DNA of 64,000 nt from Lunatimonas lonarensis (lineage in GTDB: Bacteria; Bacteroidota; Bacteroidia; Cytophagales; Cyclobacteriaceae), in the NCBI RefSeq assembly GCF_000390185.1, contig NZ_AQHR01000029.1, positions 61,832 to 125,831 on the forward strand. Reading direction: 5' to 3'. Made by a program: the position numbers and the translations under genes. Shown here one piece after another: positions 10,137 through 20,456 of the stretch. Numbering within the stretch: position 1 is the first letter of the stretch; each line of letters begins with the position of its first letter. The notes under the pieces were generated by a model. That model was not told the DNA's origin and ran no database searches. It worked only from the letters and a program-made list of their open reading frames with translations.

Positions 10137-10732
10137 TTGCCTACCTAAGAGGAAAATTGGCCTACAAAGACCCTACGTACGTCATCGTGGACATACAGGG
10201 TATAGGGTATATGGTGAAGATTTCCCTCGCCACCTACTCGGCCATAAAAGACGAGGAACTGGTCATGCTCCATACCTTTTTGCATGTAAAAGAAGATGCC
10301 CATACCCTATACGGATTTCATTTGGAGTCCGAAAAAAAGCTTTTTTTAGAGCTTATTTCCATCTCCGGAGTAGGCCCCAATACAGCTGTGATGATCCTGT
10401 CTTCGTTGGATGCAAAAGAATTGGAGCAAGCAATTCTACAGGGTGATCACCTTACTATTCAGCGGGTAAAGGGCATAGGGGCAAAAACTGCCCAACGCAT
10501 TGTGCTGGAATTGAAAGACAAATTGAAAAAGGATGGGCTAGTCGAGCCTGGCCTTCCCGCACAGGGATTCATGCAGCAAAGTACTAAACTGAAAACCGAA
10601 GCGTTACAAGCATTGATGAAGCTAGGTTTTCCCAGGGCCATTGCCGAAAAAAATATTGCGACCGTGTTGAAAAAAAATGGCCCCGAAATTTCCTTAGAAG
10701 ATTTAATTAAAGCATCTTTAAAGTCTTCCTAA
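10133..10732 (+). CDS. ruvA: Holliday junction branch migration protein RuvA
   Basis: 199 residues, normal length. N-terminal OB-fold (1-64, [17 protein letters not shown]), two helix-hairpin-helix motifs (ISGVGPNTA and VKGIGAKTAQRI, about 75-125) and a C-terminal domain III (about 145-199, ALMKLGFPRAIAEKNI) that contacts RuvB. RuvA tetramers clamp four-way junctions and recruit the RuvB motor. ruvB and ruvC are not here. The start overlaps maeB by four bases (ATGA), and sprA follows after 9 bases, so this DNA-repair gene is inside a metabolism/secretion unit. That co-location reflects genome packing more than function. Confidence 0.95.
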   Translation: MIAYLRGKLAYKDPTYVIVDIQGIGYMVKISLATYSAIKDEELVMLHTFLHVKEDAHTLYGFHLESEKKLFLELISISGVGPNTAVMILSSLDAKELEQAILQGDHLTIQRVKGIGAKTAQRIVLELKDKLKKDGLVEPGLPAQGFMQQSTKLKTEALQALMKLGFPRAIAEKNIATVLKKNGPEISLEDLIKASLKSS

Positions 10733-10741
10733 TTCTCCCAA

Positions 10742-13700
10742 GTGTTGACCTTTACATGCGAAAATATTTTTTTGGAATATCAACCGAATTTCCCCACGAC
10801 AAAAAAGTTTTTTCTGTGGGTAGTTATTTTTTTGTCATTAGGCGGGAATAGCTCATTTGCCTTTCAAGCCAGGCCAACCGCGCCTTCAGACAGCTTGCCA
10901 ACAAGAATAGACTCATTGGAAAAGAGACGGTCTTTGCCTTCTTTTTTGCTTTGGGATAATTTGAACACTGCCCCACTCTTTCCCAATCAGAATCCGTATC
11001 GGTATGGGCAGTCACCATTTGTACTCCCTTCTCCTATGCAGCGGATGTACGAAGTGGAGATAGACTCCGCGTTGAGGTACACGATCTACGAGGGGCTGGA
11101 CTCCACGACGGTGGATCCAAATTCCTCGTTGGATTTTGGTTCCTTTTCACGCATGGAAGAACTCAGGATGAGGCAGGAATATTGGCGCAACCGTTCCAGG
11201 GGAATGGACGGAGAAAGCGCAGTGGGAGGAAGAGGGCTGATCCCACCCATTACCATGAGCCCAACCTTTGACCGCATATTTGGGGGAAACGAAATCAATA
11301 TCGTACCCACAGGCAATGTAAACCTGGATTTTGGCGGGATTTTTCGCCGAATCGACAACCCGTCTATTCCCATCCGTCAGCAACGAAACGGCGGGTTTAA
11401 CTTCAATCAGCAGATCCAAACCAGCGTAAACGGAATGCTCGGGCAAAAAGTCCGGGTGGGAGCGAACTTCGACAGCAATAACTCCTTTGATTTTGAAAAC
11501 CAGCTGAAAGTTGAATACGCGGGTTTTGAGGAGGACATACTCAAGAGTATCGAAATTGGAAATGTAAGCATGCCAGTCCAAAACAGTCTGATCCAGGGCG
11601 CCACCAACCTCTTTGGAGTGAAGACTAACATGCAATTTGGAAAACTTTTTATGACGACGGTTGCTTCCACCCAACGTGGCCGGCGGGACGAAATCATTAT
11701 CGAAGGGGGCAATCAAGGTCGTCCGTTTGAAATTAGGGCCTCCAATTACGATGAAAACCGACATTTTTTCCTTAGCCATTTCTTCCGAGACAACTATGAA
11801 AACTGGCTTCGCGGATTACCTCAGGTTCTTTCCGGCCTGCAGGTGACGCGCGTGGAGGTATATATCATGAACCGGGCAAACAACACGGAAACGCTTCGAA
11901 ACTTTGCCGCATTTATGGACTTGGGGGAAGGGCAACGTATACACCGACCGGATAACCCTGCGATCGGCGCCGGGAACCCGCAATCCCCTGCGGCCAACAA
12001 TGCCAATAACCTCTTTGCTTCTTTGAGGGGAAACCCTTCCTTTCGGTCTTTTGAAACGGCATCCACTGCCATAACCAACGACCTGGGATTGGAGCGTGGG
12101 ATAGACTTCGAACAGGTAAATGGAGCCCGGAGACTCCTCCCCAACGAATATACCTTTCACAGGGAGTTGGGTTATTTCTCTTTGTTGCGAAAACTACAGA
12201 ACGATGAGGTCGTGGCGGTATCGTTTGAATACACCTACAACGGGCAATCCTACCGGGTAGGCGAACTTTCCGAGGATTATCAAAACAGGCCGGAAAACCA
12301 GGTTATCTTCCTCAAGCTTTTGCGGCCCGCCCGAATCAATACGCAGGTTCCGACCTGGGACCTGATGATGAAAAACATCTACAACCTGAACGCCAATCAA
12401 ATCAAACGGGATAATTTCCAATTGCAGATTATCTACCGTGACGACCGGACCGGGTTGGACAATCCCAGCCTTCTCGAAGGACAAAATGTGCGGGATGTCC
12501 CCTTGATTCGATTGATGGGTCTGGACCGGCTAAACCCACAAAACGACCCCGTTCCAGATGGCAACTTCGATTTTGTACCAGGAATAACCATGCGACCCGA
12601 GCAAGGCCTCGTAATTTTCCCTTCCTTGGAGCCCTTCGGCGCGACATTAAGACGCCATTTTCTACCATCAGAGGCCAATCTGGTACATCGATATGTATAC
12701 GATACGCTATATAGAACCACCTTAGCCGATGCCGAACTTGTCACCCGTCTGAATAAGTTTTTTCTTAGGGGCAGCTTCACCTCTGGCTCTGCCTCAGAGA
12801 TCATGCTTCCCGGGCTTAACATCTCAGAAGGGTCTGTGTTGGTAACAGCCGGAAACATCCCCTTGACCGAAGGGGTAGATTATACGGTTGACTACAACGT
12901 TGGTCGGGTTGTAATTATCAATGAAGGCATATTGCAATCCGGAAAGCGCATCAGTATCAGTTTCGAAAAAGCCGATCTAGTTTCGTTTCAAACCAGAAGT
13001 ATGTTGGGCTCACGATTCGATTATCTTTTTAGCGAAAATTTCAATGTGGGCGGCACCTTTCTCTACCTGAACGAACGCCCAAATATATCCAGGATCGCAA
13101 CCGGAAACGAAACATTGCGGAACAGCCTATGGGGATTGGATATGAATTACAGTGATGAATCCCTTTTCTTGACCAAACTGGCAGATGCACTTCCCTTTAC
13201 GGAGACCAAAGAAAAGTCATTGGTAACGTTTAACGGAGAGTTTGCGCATTTGATCCCTGGCACTTCCAATAAAGTCGATGGCGAGGGTGCCTCCTACATC
13301 GATGACTTTGAGACAGCCATCATCCCTTTCAACCTAGGGTCTTCACCCCAAAACTGGAGATTGGCAGCAACGCCTGCTACCGCCGACAACCGGTTTGACA
13401 TGTCCATGCAAACCGAAGATCGGCTCGGCGATGCCTACCGGAGAGCGAAGCTTTCCTGGTATGTATTGGACAATGTTTTCTTTAGAGCTTCCGGCAGAAG
13501 TGCTCCGGCAAACATAACTTCGGAAGATCGCCGAAATCACTACGTAAGGGGCGTGTTTCCCCAAGAGGTTTTTAGGGGAAGGTACCGGGATATGCTGGTA
13601 ACCCCGGAACCTTTGTTTGACTTGGCTTATTTCCCCCACGAGCGGGGCATGTACAACTACAACCCTAACCTAACCAATGCCGGACTGTTGCCAAATCCAC

Positions 13701-16700
13701 GTCAAAATTATGGCGGAATAACAAGGGCGATCACATCGGAAGTGGACTTTGACCGTACGAACATAGAATACATCGAGTTTTGGCTCATGGATCCCTTTTT
13801 GAGAGGCGAGTACGGCAGGGTACTGGATGGAATCTTCAACGAAAACAATACCACGGGAGGTAAACTGTTTTTCAATCTGGGTGAAATCTCAGAAGACGTT
13901 ATGAAAGACGGCCGCCACGCATTTGAAAACGGTCTTCCGGTCGACGGTGCATTGGATAGGGTCACCGAGAATGAATGGGGAAGGGTGACCAATCAGCAGT
14001 TTCTTACTCCGGCTTTTGACAATTCTCCGCAGGCCAGGCAAAACCAAGACGTGGGATTGGATGGCCTGGGCAGCGAAGCTGAACGGGCTTTTTTTGCCGA
14101 CCGCTTTATAAACAGGCTAAACGTAAACCCCCAAGCACTACAGGAAATAATCGCTGACCCTTCAGCCGATGATTTCCGCTATTATTTGGATCCGGAATAC
14201 GACCAAAACAACATCAAAATTCTGGAACGATATAAAAAATTCAACGGGCTAGAAGGAAACACGCCCATAACCTCCAATACCAACCTACCCTTTACCCCAT
14301 CTGGATCCAACATTCCGGACAATGAAGACCTCAATAACGACAATACAATCAACGAACTCGAAAGCTACTACGAGTACGAAGTTGACCTTCGACCGGCCAA
14401 CCTACGGGTGGGACAAGGGTACGTCGTTGATAAGATCACCCATATAGACGACCATACGGGAGATGAAGTAAACTGGTATCTCTTTCGAATCCCGGTAAGA
14501 CAGCCAAACCGGACTTTCGGGAATATTAGTGGTTTTAAATCGATCCGCTTCATGCGTACTTACCTCACTGATTTCCAGCAACCAGTGGTCCTCCGGATGG
14601 CCAATTTCCGTTTGGTGGGAAGTCAATGGCGGATTTTCCAAGAATCGCTTTTCGAGCGGGGATTCTCTGAAATACCAGAACCGGATAATTCCAACTTCAC
14701 AGTAGGAGTAGTAAATATTGAAGAGAACGGCCAAGGCAGTGAAACCCAGAGTCCTTATGTGTTGCCTCCTGGCATTTTCAGAGATAGAGACAACACCTCT
14801 ACGGTAGAGCGCCAACTCAACGAACAGTCTCTCAGACTTTGTGTTGAAAACCTTCAAAGCAGGGATTCCCGGGCGGTGTTCAAAAATGTCAGCCAGGATT
14901 TGGTGCAATACGGCCGACTGAAGATGTTTCTCCATGCAAGCAGTCAAAACGCCCAAAATGGCGAACTTACGGCATTTCTACGGTTGGGCACAGATTACAC
15001 AGACAACTACTACGAAATAGAAGTCCCCCTAATGCTCACGCCTCCATCGACCCGAAACCCAAGGGACATATGGCCGCTGGAAAACGAAATCGATATTGCT
15101 CTGGACGAAATTGTTGGCGTAAAAGCTGAACGGGACAATAACCAACGCCCCCAAAACCTGGCGTTTACCATGCAGGTGAGGCAGTACCGTGTCACGGTAG
15201 TGGGCCGCCCGGAATTAAGCTTCATCCAAGGGATGATGATCGGTATCCGAAATCCCGCAAGTTCGGGCAGTGCCAGCAAATCGATTTGCATTTGGGCAAA
15301 CGAACTGCGAGTGACCGACTTCAATAAGTCCTCTGGTTGGGCAGCCAATGCCCGCCTAAATATGCAGATTGCCGACGTAGCGGTGGTTTCTTCCTCCATC
15401 CGACACAATACTTTTGGATTTGGAGGACTGGAAACCAGACTATCTGAAAGAGCCAGGGAATCCACCACCCAATACGATGTATCTGCCAATGTGAACGTTG
15501 ATAAGCTGTTACCAAAGGCGTTAGGCTTAAGTATTCCTATGTATGTCGCCATGGAGAATTCCAGCACGAGGCCTGAATTTGACCCACTAAATCCAGACGT
15601 TCCCTTTGAAGTAGCCCTTCAGAAGTTCAATACCGGTGCGGAAAGGGACACCTACCGGGAAAAGGTGATGGATCTGTCAAAAAGAAGAAACTTCAGCGTC
15701 ACAAACGTACGGAAAGTGAGAAACCCGGAAAAAGAAACCAACCGGGTGTATGATCTCGAGAATTTTGCCTTTTCCTACGCCTATGGGCTGGTGAAGCAAA
15801 GTAATATTCAACTGGCCGATTACACATTCGAAAGCTATCGAGGAAGTGCTGCCTATAATTTTCAGCCAAACCCACTGGAGGTAGAACCCTTTAAGAATCT
15901 TGATTTTCTGGATGGAGCCTATTTGCAATTAATCAAAGATCTTAACTTTAATTTCTCCCCTTCGTTGGTTTCTGCTCGAATTGATATGGACCGACGGTTT
16001 ATGCGTACCCAAAACCGCAACGATCGACTGACCACAGATGGTGTGGAAACCCTGTTTCAAAAAAGTTTCTTCATCAATCGCTTTTACAGCTTGAACTGGG
16101 ACCTGACCAAAAACCTGTCCGTTGACTTTAATTCCTCCGTAAACGCCATCGTCGATGAACCCGAGGGAGATTTGGACACCGAAGCAAAGCTGGATTCGTT
16201 ACGAGCTAACCTGCGCCGATTAGGCCGTACGGTAAATTACACCCATCAAGGGGTCGTCAACTATTCTCTCCCATTGGACAAAATACCGCTAACCAACTGG
16301 ATAAAAGCCGATGTCCGCTATGAAGCGAGCTATGGGTGGGTAACAGGAGCCCTAGGCCAACGCGATACATTGGGAAACGTCATTCAAAACACGAGGGACC
16401 GGTCGGTTAACGGAAAGCTTGATTTTATTTCACTGTACAATAAAAACAAAAAGCTCAACTCCCTGAATGCACCCAGACGTCCAACGATTCCGGGACGACC
16501 CGGTTCGGCCAATGCGGAAAACACGCCGCCATCTACCGAGGGCTTCGGAAACGGACTTCTTAAATTCATGATGATGGTAAAAGAGGTCAACTTCAACTAC
16601 AGGATAACTGAGGGCACCTTCCTTCCCGGCTACATGGAAAATACGGGACTTTTGGGCATGGACAGGAGTTTTATGAACCCTGGACTGCCGTTCATTTTTG

Positions 16701-17908
16701 GCAGCCAAAATGACCAAATTCGTTTTGATCTGGCAAACCGAGGTGTGTTGGCCGCCAGCACGTTGCTCACACAGGGATTTCGGCAAAACCAAACCGAAAA
16801 CCTACAGGTCAGCTCGTTGGTAGAGCCCCTAAAAGACTTTCGGGTTACCTTGAATGTAACAAAAAGGCAAACGGGAGACTACAGTGAGATCTTCCGCAGA
16901 CAAAGTCCGTTTTCGGAAGAATTTGTGTCGATCAACCCCAACCGCATGGGGGCTTACAGCATCAGTTTTAGTATGATAAGAACGGCAATGGCCGGAAACG
17001 ATGGACAGAACAATTCGCCCCTCTTCCAGAACTTCGAAGCCTTCAGAAGTACCATTCAACGTAGGCTGGAAACTGAAAACCCGGGAGGAGCCTACAATAT
17101 CAACGGACAGGATGTATTGATCCCAGCTTTCATAGCCGCTTATACCGGTCAGACACCAGAGTCCGTGTCGCTAAATCCCTTTCCGGGTATTCCTCTACCA
17201 AACTGGCGCCTAGATTACCGCGGCCTTTCCAAAATACCGGCCCTGTCCGAATACTTCTCTTCGATCAACCTAACCCATAACTACGCATCCGCCTATGAGG
17301 TGAGCAACTTCTCAAATTCGCTTCTTTACCAAGACGGATTGGAGCTGTTCAATCGTCTCCAAAATATCCCAAATGCGTCGCTCTTGGATGAATTTGGTGC
17401 CTACATCCCCATATTTATTCTTAACCAGGTTGTCATGTGGGAGCGGTTTGCCCCATTGGTCGGGGTGGACTTACTGACAAAGGACCGAATGAATATCAGC
17501 TTTGAATACAACACGGAGCGGAATCTAGGGTTAAATTTCTCAAATGCACAGGTGACCGAGCAAAAAAGCCAGGACTTCCGATTTGATTTGGGCTATACAA
17601 AAGCGGGGGTGAAAGTTCCCTTCAAAATCCAAGGCCGGCAGGAAGTGCTTAGCAATGACCTTACCTTTCGCTTGTCCACCCGAGTGGTAGATACCCAAAC
17701 GGTGCAGCGTAAAATCGAAGAGATCAGTACCCTTACCAATGGAAACCTAAACATACAGCTTAGGCCAAGTGTGGGGTACGTCGTCAACCAAAAGTTGAAC
17801 CTACAGTTCTATTTTGACCGGACGATCAACGATCCGAAGGTTTCGACAGCCTTTCGACGAAGTTCTACCGCCTTTGGTGGACAACTTACATTTAATTTAA
17901 GCCAATAA
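10742..17908 (+). CDS. sprA: SprA/Sov, type IX secretion outer-membrane translocon
   Basis: 2388 residues, the size of Flavobacterium SprA (about 2400). Secretion signal at about 22-43 (KKFFLWVVIFLSLGG... to SSFAFQA). The body is rich in aromatic, Asn and Arg beta strands with many RxQxN/YxF patterns, as in a giant barrel, and ends in a beta strand (FGGQLTFNLSQ). SprA (Sov in Porphyromonas) is the very large single-chain barrel through which T9SS cargo crosses the outer membrane, working with PorV and the plug protein. The GTG start at 10742 leaves about 20 residues before the signal peptide, so a later start is possible. It follows ruvA by 9 bases. porU and porV lie about 9 kb away. Confidence 0.93.
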   Translation: MLTFTCENIFLEYQPNFPTTKKFFLWVVIFLSLGGNSSFAFQARPTAPSDSLPTRIDSLEKRRSLPSFLLWDNLNTAPLFPNQNPYRYGQSPFVLPSPMQRMYEVEIDSALRYTIYEGLDSTTVDPNSSLDFGSFSRMEELRMRQEYWRNRSRGMDGESAVGGRGLIPPITMSPTFDRIFGGNEINIVPTGNVNLDFGGIFRRIDNPSIPIRQQRNGGFNFNQQIQTSVNGMLGQKVRVGANFDSNNSFDFENQLKVEYAGFEEDILKSIEIGNVSMPVQNSLIQGATNLFGVKTNMQFGKLFMTTVASTQRGRRDEIIIEGGNQGRPFEIRASNYDENRHFFLSHFFRDNYENWLRGLPQVLSGLQVTRVEVYIMNRANNTETLRNFAAFMDLGEGQRIHRPDNPAIGAGNPQSPAANNANNLFASLRGNPSFRSFETASTAITNDLGLERGIDFEQVNGARRLLPNEYTFHRELGYFSLLRKLQNDEVVAVSFEYTYNGQSYRVGELSEDYQNRPENQVIFLKLLRPARINTQVPTWDLMMKNIYNLNANQIKRDNFQLQIIYRDDRTGLDNPSLLEGQNVRDVPLIRLMGLDRLNPQNDPVPDGNFDFVPGITMRPEQGLVIFPSLEPFGATLRRHFLPSEANLVHRYVYDTLYRTTLADAELVTRLNKFFLRGSFTSGSASEIMLPGLNISEGSVLVTAGNIPLTEGVDYTVDYNVGRVVIINEGILQSGKRISISFEKADLVSFQTRSMLGSRFDYLFSENFNVGGTFLYLNERPNISRIATGNETLRNSLWGLDMNYSDESLFLTKLADALPFTETKEKSLVTFNGEFAHLIPGTSNKVDGEGASYIDDFETAIIPFNLGSSPQNWRLAATPATADNRFDMSMQTEDRLGDAYRRAKLSWYVLDNVFFRASGRSAPANITSEDRRNHYVRGVFPQEVFRGRYRDMLVTPEPLFDLAYFPHERGMYNYNPNLTNAGLLPNPRQNYGGITRAITSEVDFDRTNIEYIEFWLMDPFLRGEYGRVLDGIFNENNTTGGKLFFNLGEISEDVMKDGRHAFENGLPVDGALDRVTENEWGRVTNQQFLTPAFDNSPQARQNQDVGLDGLGSEAERAFFADRFINRLNVNPQALQEIIADPSADDFRYYLDPEYDQNNIKILERYKKFNGLEGNTPITSNTNLPFTPSGSNIPDNEDLNNDNTINELESYYEYEVDLRPANLRVGQGYVVDKITHIDDHTGDEVNWYLFRIPVRQPNRTFGNISGFKSIRFMRTYLTDFQQPVVLRMANFRLVGSQWRIFQESLFERGFSEIPEPDNSNFTVGVVNIEENGQGSETQSPYVLPPGIFRDRDNTSTVERQLNEQSLRLCVENLQSRDSRAVFKNVSQDLVQYGRLKMFLHASSQNAQNGELTAFLRLGTDYTDNYYEIEVPLMLTPPSTRNPRDIWPLENEIDIALDEIVGVKAERDNNQRPQNLAFTMQVRQYRVTVVGRPELSFIQGMMIGIRNPASSGSASKSICIWANELRVTDFNKSSGWAANARLNMQIADVAVVSSSIRHNTFGFGGLETRLSERARESTTQYDVSANVNVDKLLPKALGLSIPMYVAMENSSTRPEFDPLNPDVPFEVALQKFNTGAERDTYREKVMDLSKRRNFSVTNVRKVRNPEKETNRVYDLENFAFSYAYGLVKQSNIQLADYTFESYRGSAAYNFQPNPLEVEPFKNLDFLDGAYLQLIKDLNFNFSPSLVSARIDMDRRFMRTQNRNDRLTTDGVETLFQKSFFINRFYSLNWDLTKNLSVDFNSSVNAIVDEPEGDLDTEAKLDSLRANLRRLGRTVNYTHQGVVNYSLPLDKIPLTNWIKADVRYEASYGWVTGALGQRDTLGNVIQNTRDRSVNGKLDFISLYNKNKKLNSLNAPRRPTIPGRPGSANAENTPPSTEGFGNGLLKFMMMVKEVNFNYRITEGTFLPGYMENTGLLGMDRSFMNPGLPFIFGSQNDQIRFDLANRGVLAASTLLTQGFRQNQTENLQVSSLVEPLKDFRVTLNVTKRQTGDYSEIFRRQSPFSEEFVSINPNRMGAYSISFSMIRTAMAGNDGQNNSPLFQNFEAFRSTIQRRLETENPGGAYNINGQDVLIPAFIAAYTGQTPESVSLNPFPGIPLPNWRLDYRGLSKIPALSEYFSSINLTHNYASAYEVSNFSNSLLYQDGLELFNRLQNIPNASLLDEFGAYIPIFILNQVVMWERFAPLVGVDLLTKDRMNISFEYNTERNLGLNFSNAQVTEQKSQDFRFDLGYTKAGVKVPFKIQGRQEVLSNDLTFRLSTRVVDTQTVQRKIEEISTLTNGNLNIQLRPSVGYVVNQKLNLQFYFDRTINDPKVSTAFRRSSTAFGGQLTFNLSQ

Positions 17909-17931
17909 TTTTTACCTGAACGTAAACCTTG

Positions 17932-17939
17932 TATTTTTG
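17932..17939 (+). promoter_or_regulatory. candidate -7 box for gcvH
   Basis: TATTTTTG matches TAnnTTTG exactly and sits 23 bases before the gcvH ATG, in the only gap after sprA. The -33 region near 17908-17913 is T-rich but lacks the TTTG element, so this is a partial match. Confidence 0.42.
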
Positions 17940-17962
17940 GGTAAAAAATAGACCGATAATTT

Positions 17963-18340
17963 ATGAATATTCCAGAGGAGCTAAAGTACACGAAAGACCA
18001 CGAGTGGGTAAAGGTAGATGGAGACATCGCTACGGTAGGTATCACCGAATTTGCACAGCGGGAATTGGGAGATATAGTGTATGTGGAAGTGGAAACCGTC
18101 GGTGAAACGTTGGCTCAGGGCGACGTATTCGGGACGGTTGAAGCCGTGAAGACGGTCTCTGATCTTTTTATGCCATTATCTGGAGAAGTGGCTGAGTTAA
18201 ATGATGAATTGGAGTCCTCCCCGGAGTTGGTGAATGAGGATCCCTACGGCAAAGGGTGGATGATAAAGATCAAATTAGACGGGGGGCTTCCTTCTGATCT
18301 TCTTTCCGCGACTGCCTATGCCGAGCTGATCGGTGAATAA
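17963..18340 (+). CDS. gcvH: glycine cleavage system H protein
   Basis: 125 residues, standard length. The lipoyl-lysine is Lys63 in VEAVKTVSD, inside the typical hammerhead beta fold beginning KYTKDHEWV and including GDIVYVE and a C-terminal KGWMIKI. GcvH carries the lipoyl arm that shuttles the aminomethyl group between the P, T and L proteins of glycine cleavage. The partner genes are not in this window. ATG 17963 is preceded by a TATTTTTG -7 box. The last 8 bases overlap the vanZ-like gene, so the two are probably read together. Confidence 0.96.
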   Translation: MNIPEELKYTKDHEWVKVDGDIATVGITEFAQRELGDIVYVEVETVGETLAQGDVFGTVEAVKTVSDLFMPLSGEVAELNDELESSPELVNEDPYGKGWMIKIKLDGGLPSDLLSATAYAELIGE

Positions 18341-18722
18341 ACTGCTTTCATATAGGTGGACACCTGCTCTGGCTTGGACGCTCGCTCTTTTGTATGCGAC
18401 CCTTACGCCTGGCAAAAACGTCCCTGATATGCCTAAGATACCCGGTATAGATAAGGCAATCCACTTTATTCTATTCGCTGGCTTAGTGTTTTTATGGAGC
18501 AGAGTTTGGAGCGTCCCAAAACCGACCCAAGGGAAAAAGAAAAAAATATTTCTTAATTATTTAGTTTTTGGAATAATTTTCGCTATATTTACAGAGATGC
18601 TGCAATGCTATGTGCCGAATCGCTCGTTTGATTACATGGACATTGCGGCAAATATTGCAGGTGGAGCAAGTGGAATGATTTTATTTGTTTACCTAAATTA
18701 CAAGCGAAGCATTCTTGTATAA
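18333..18722 (+). CDS. VanZ-like membrane protein
   Basis: 129 residues with three to four hydrophobic segments (about 8-24, 45-62, 72-92 and 105-123) and the VanZ-family features TPGKNVP..., [14 protein letters not shown] and [19 protein letters not shown]. VanZ of enterococci gives low-level teicoplanin resistance, but most homologues, including those fused or linked to gcvH in Bacteroidota, have no known role. Start is GTG 18333, inside the end of gcvH. Inner-membrane location. I would not infer drug resistance from this. Confidence 0.85.
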   Translation: MNKLLSYRWTPALAWTLALLYATLTPGKNVPDMPKIPGIDKAIHFILFAGLVFLWSRVWSVPKPTQGKKKKIFLNYLVFGIIFAIFTEMLQCYVPNRSFDYMDIAANIAGGASGMILFVYLNYKRSILV

Positions 18723-18796
18723 ATGAAAAAAAATTACTAGAATTGTTTCCGAGATTCACGAATTAATAATTTAACAACCATAAAGGACAATCAATC

Positions 18797-19471
18797 ATGG
18801 AAGCTAAGAAAACGCCAAAAGCTGATTTGACCAAAAAGACAGGTATGTTCCTGAACCTTGGTCTGCTGGTAAGCGTTGGTCTTGTCCTATTTGCCTTTGA
18901 GTACAAATCCTATGGGGATGGCTTTCTCAAAGACTTAGGATCAATCAACGATGAATTTGAGGAACTACTGGATATTCCGATCACGGAACAACCACCTCCA
19001 CCTCCACCACCAATTGAACAGCCTGAAATCAAAGAAATTCCTGACGAGGTAGAAATCGAAGAAAAAATCGAGGTTAACTTCGATGTGGATGTCAAAGAAG
19101 AAACCGTAATCAAGGAGGTAGTTATTGTTGACGCACCGGTTGTAGAAAAAGCGGATGAGATCTTCGACGTTGTTGAAAACATGCCAACGCCTCCAGGAGG
19201 AATGGAAGGCTGGAACAAGTACCTTCAGAAAAACCTGAAGTACCCAACACAAGCCCGTCGTATGGGAATCGAAGGAACGGTTTACGTAGTATTCGTTGTA
19301 AATACTGACGGATCTATCCAGGACGTTGACATTCTCCGCGGTATTGGAGGGGGTTGCGATGAAGAAGCAATGCGTGTGGTTCGTGAAGCACCAGCTTGGG
19401 AACCAGGAAAGCAGCGCGGTCGCCCTGTAAGGGTAAAAATGAGACTTCCCATTCGATTCAAGCTGAGCTAA
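18797..19471 (+). CDS. tonB: energy transducer TonB family protein
   Basis: 224 residues: one membrane helix (about 17-35, FLNLGLLVSVGLVLFAF), a proline run at about 68-74 (PPPPPPP), an acidic Val/Ile/Glu-rich periplasmic spacer (about 78-125), and a C-terminal TonB domain (about 140-224, with YPTQARRMGIEGTVYV and VKMRLPIRFKLS). TonB passes proton-motive energy from ExbB/ExbD to outer-membrane receptors. exbBD are absent here and this genus type usually has several tonB copies, so the partner receptor is unknown. The 74-base leader has TTG 18744-18746 and an imperfect TAATTTAA at 18768-18775, a weak promoter at best. A strong terminator follows. Confidence 0.92.
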   Translation: MEAKKTPKADLTKKTGMFLNLGLLVSVGLVLFAFEYKSYGDGFLKDLGSINDEFEELLDIPITEQPPPPPPPIEQPEIKEIPDEVEIEEKIEVNFDVDVKEETVIKEVVIVDAPVVEKADEIFDVVENMPTPPGGMEGWNKYLQKNLKYPTQARRMGIEGTVYVVFVVNTDGSIQDVDILRGIGGGCDEEAMRVVREAPAWEPGKQRGRPVRVKMRLPIRFKLS

Positions 19472-19490
19472 TAAAAGTATAGGCCTATTA

Positions 19491-19530
19491 AAAAACCCTG
19501 CTTTCATAAAATGAAAGCAGGGTTTTTTTT
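19491..19530. terminator. bidirectional intrinsic terminator between tonB and yicC
   Basis: Perfect inverted repeat: AACCCTGCTTTCAT, loop AAA, ATGAAAGCAGGGTT, flanked by A residues on the left and eight T residues on the right. It ends tonB transcription on the plus strand and, through the A tract, yicC transcription on the minus strand. It lies between the two convergent stops. Confidence 0.92.
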
Positions 19531-19560
19531 GGGACAACTGTTTGCATCCTTTCTATCGAA

Positions 19561-20439
19561 TCAGAGAATATTAAGCATTTGCTCCTTTATTTTTTCCAAC
19601 TCATCTTTCATTTGAATGACTATTTTCTGGATAACCACATCATTCGCCTTTGAACCAATGGTGTTTATTTCTCTTCCAATCTCCTGACTAATAAATCCAA
19701 GCTTTTTCCCTTGGTCTTGTTCTGATTGAAGAACCAGCTCGAAATAGTTCAAATGGGTTTCCAATCTTACGATCTCTTCGGTGATGTCCAGCTTTTCAAA
19801 ATAGTATATCAATTCCTGTTCAAATCGATTCTGATCAAAATTGTTTTCCTCTAACCAATCGGAGAAATGACCCCGAATCCTCTCCCTTATTCTTGATTTT
19901 CTATTTGGTTCATGGACACGGATATCGGCTAATCCGTCGTTCAATACTTGTACATTGCCCTGAAGTTTGGCATATAGAGATGCCCCTTCTGCTTCTCTGA
20001 ATTCACTGCACCTGTCCAAGGCCTGTTCGACCACTTTTCTTACAATATGCCAGTCGGCCTGTCCCTCGACCGATTCGGTTTGGTTGGAAATCACATTGGG
20101 AGACTGTAATATGAGCTTAAAAATATCAGTTACAGGCAAATCAGCCTCTTTCGCCAATGTTATATACTCCTTTACATACGCATGAAACAGTTCCTTATTG
20201 ATCGCAACAGGTAATTGACCAAATTTCTTCTCGTTTACTTCGATCGTAAGGGATACTTTCCCCCTTACCAACCGATCACTGATGAGGTTTCTAACCTCAA
20301 GCTCCTTATCAGAAAATTGCTTCGGGAGCTTGAGTACAAGGTCTAAAAATTTGGAGTTTAACGTCTTTACTTCTACGTGGATGCGCCACTTATCATCTTC
20401 ATAGTCGGCCATGCCATAGCCTGTCATCGATCTTATCAT
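19561..20439 (-). CDS. yicC: YicC/YloC family endoribonuclease
   Basis: 292 residues, normal for the family. N-terminal YicC domain begins MIRSMTGYGMADYE and includes VEVKTLNSKFLDL; the C-terminal DUF1732 part has LNYFELVLQSEQDQGKKLGF and QEIGREINTIGSKAN. E. coli YicC and B. subtilis YloC have been described as endoribonucleases, with E. coli YicC linked to turnover of the small RNA RyhB. No other RNA gene is adjacent. It is the last gene of a minus-strand set (FAD oxidoreductase, 1156-residue protein, yicC), 17 bases after its predecessor, and ends at the bidirectional terminator. Confidence 0.92.
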   Translation of the reverse strand: MIRSMTGYGMADYEDDKWRIHVEVKTLNSKFLDLVLKLPKQFSDKELEVRNLISDRLVRGKVSLTIEVNEKKFGQLPVAINKELFHAYVKEYITLAKEADLPVTDIFKLILQSPNVISNQTESVEGQADWHIVRKVVEQALDRCSEFREAEGASLYAKLQGNVQVLNDGLADIRVHEPNRKSRIRERIRGHFSDWLEENNFDQNRFEQELIYYFEKLDITEEIVRLETHLNYFELVLQSEQDQGKKLGFISQEIGREINTIGSKANDVVIQKIVIQMKDELEKIKEQMLNIL

Positions 20440-20456
20440 GGCGCAATATACCCCCC

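Noticed and set aside
11147..11779. 210-residue minus-strand frame inside sprA
   Set aside because: It is antisense to a clearly coding 7-kb gene, has no domain sign and poor composition; chance frame in GC-richer coding DNA.
18333..18722. VanZ-like gene as a glycopeptide resistance gene
   Set aside because: Only the family is shared; there are no vanA/B/H/X genes, and gcvH-linked VanZ homologues are common without resistance.
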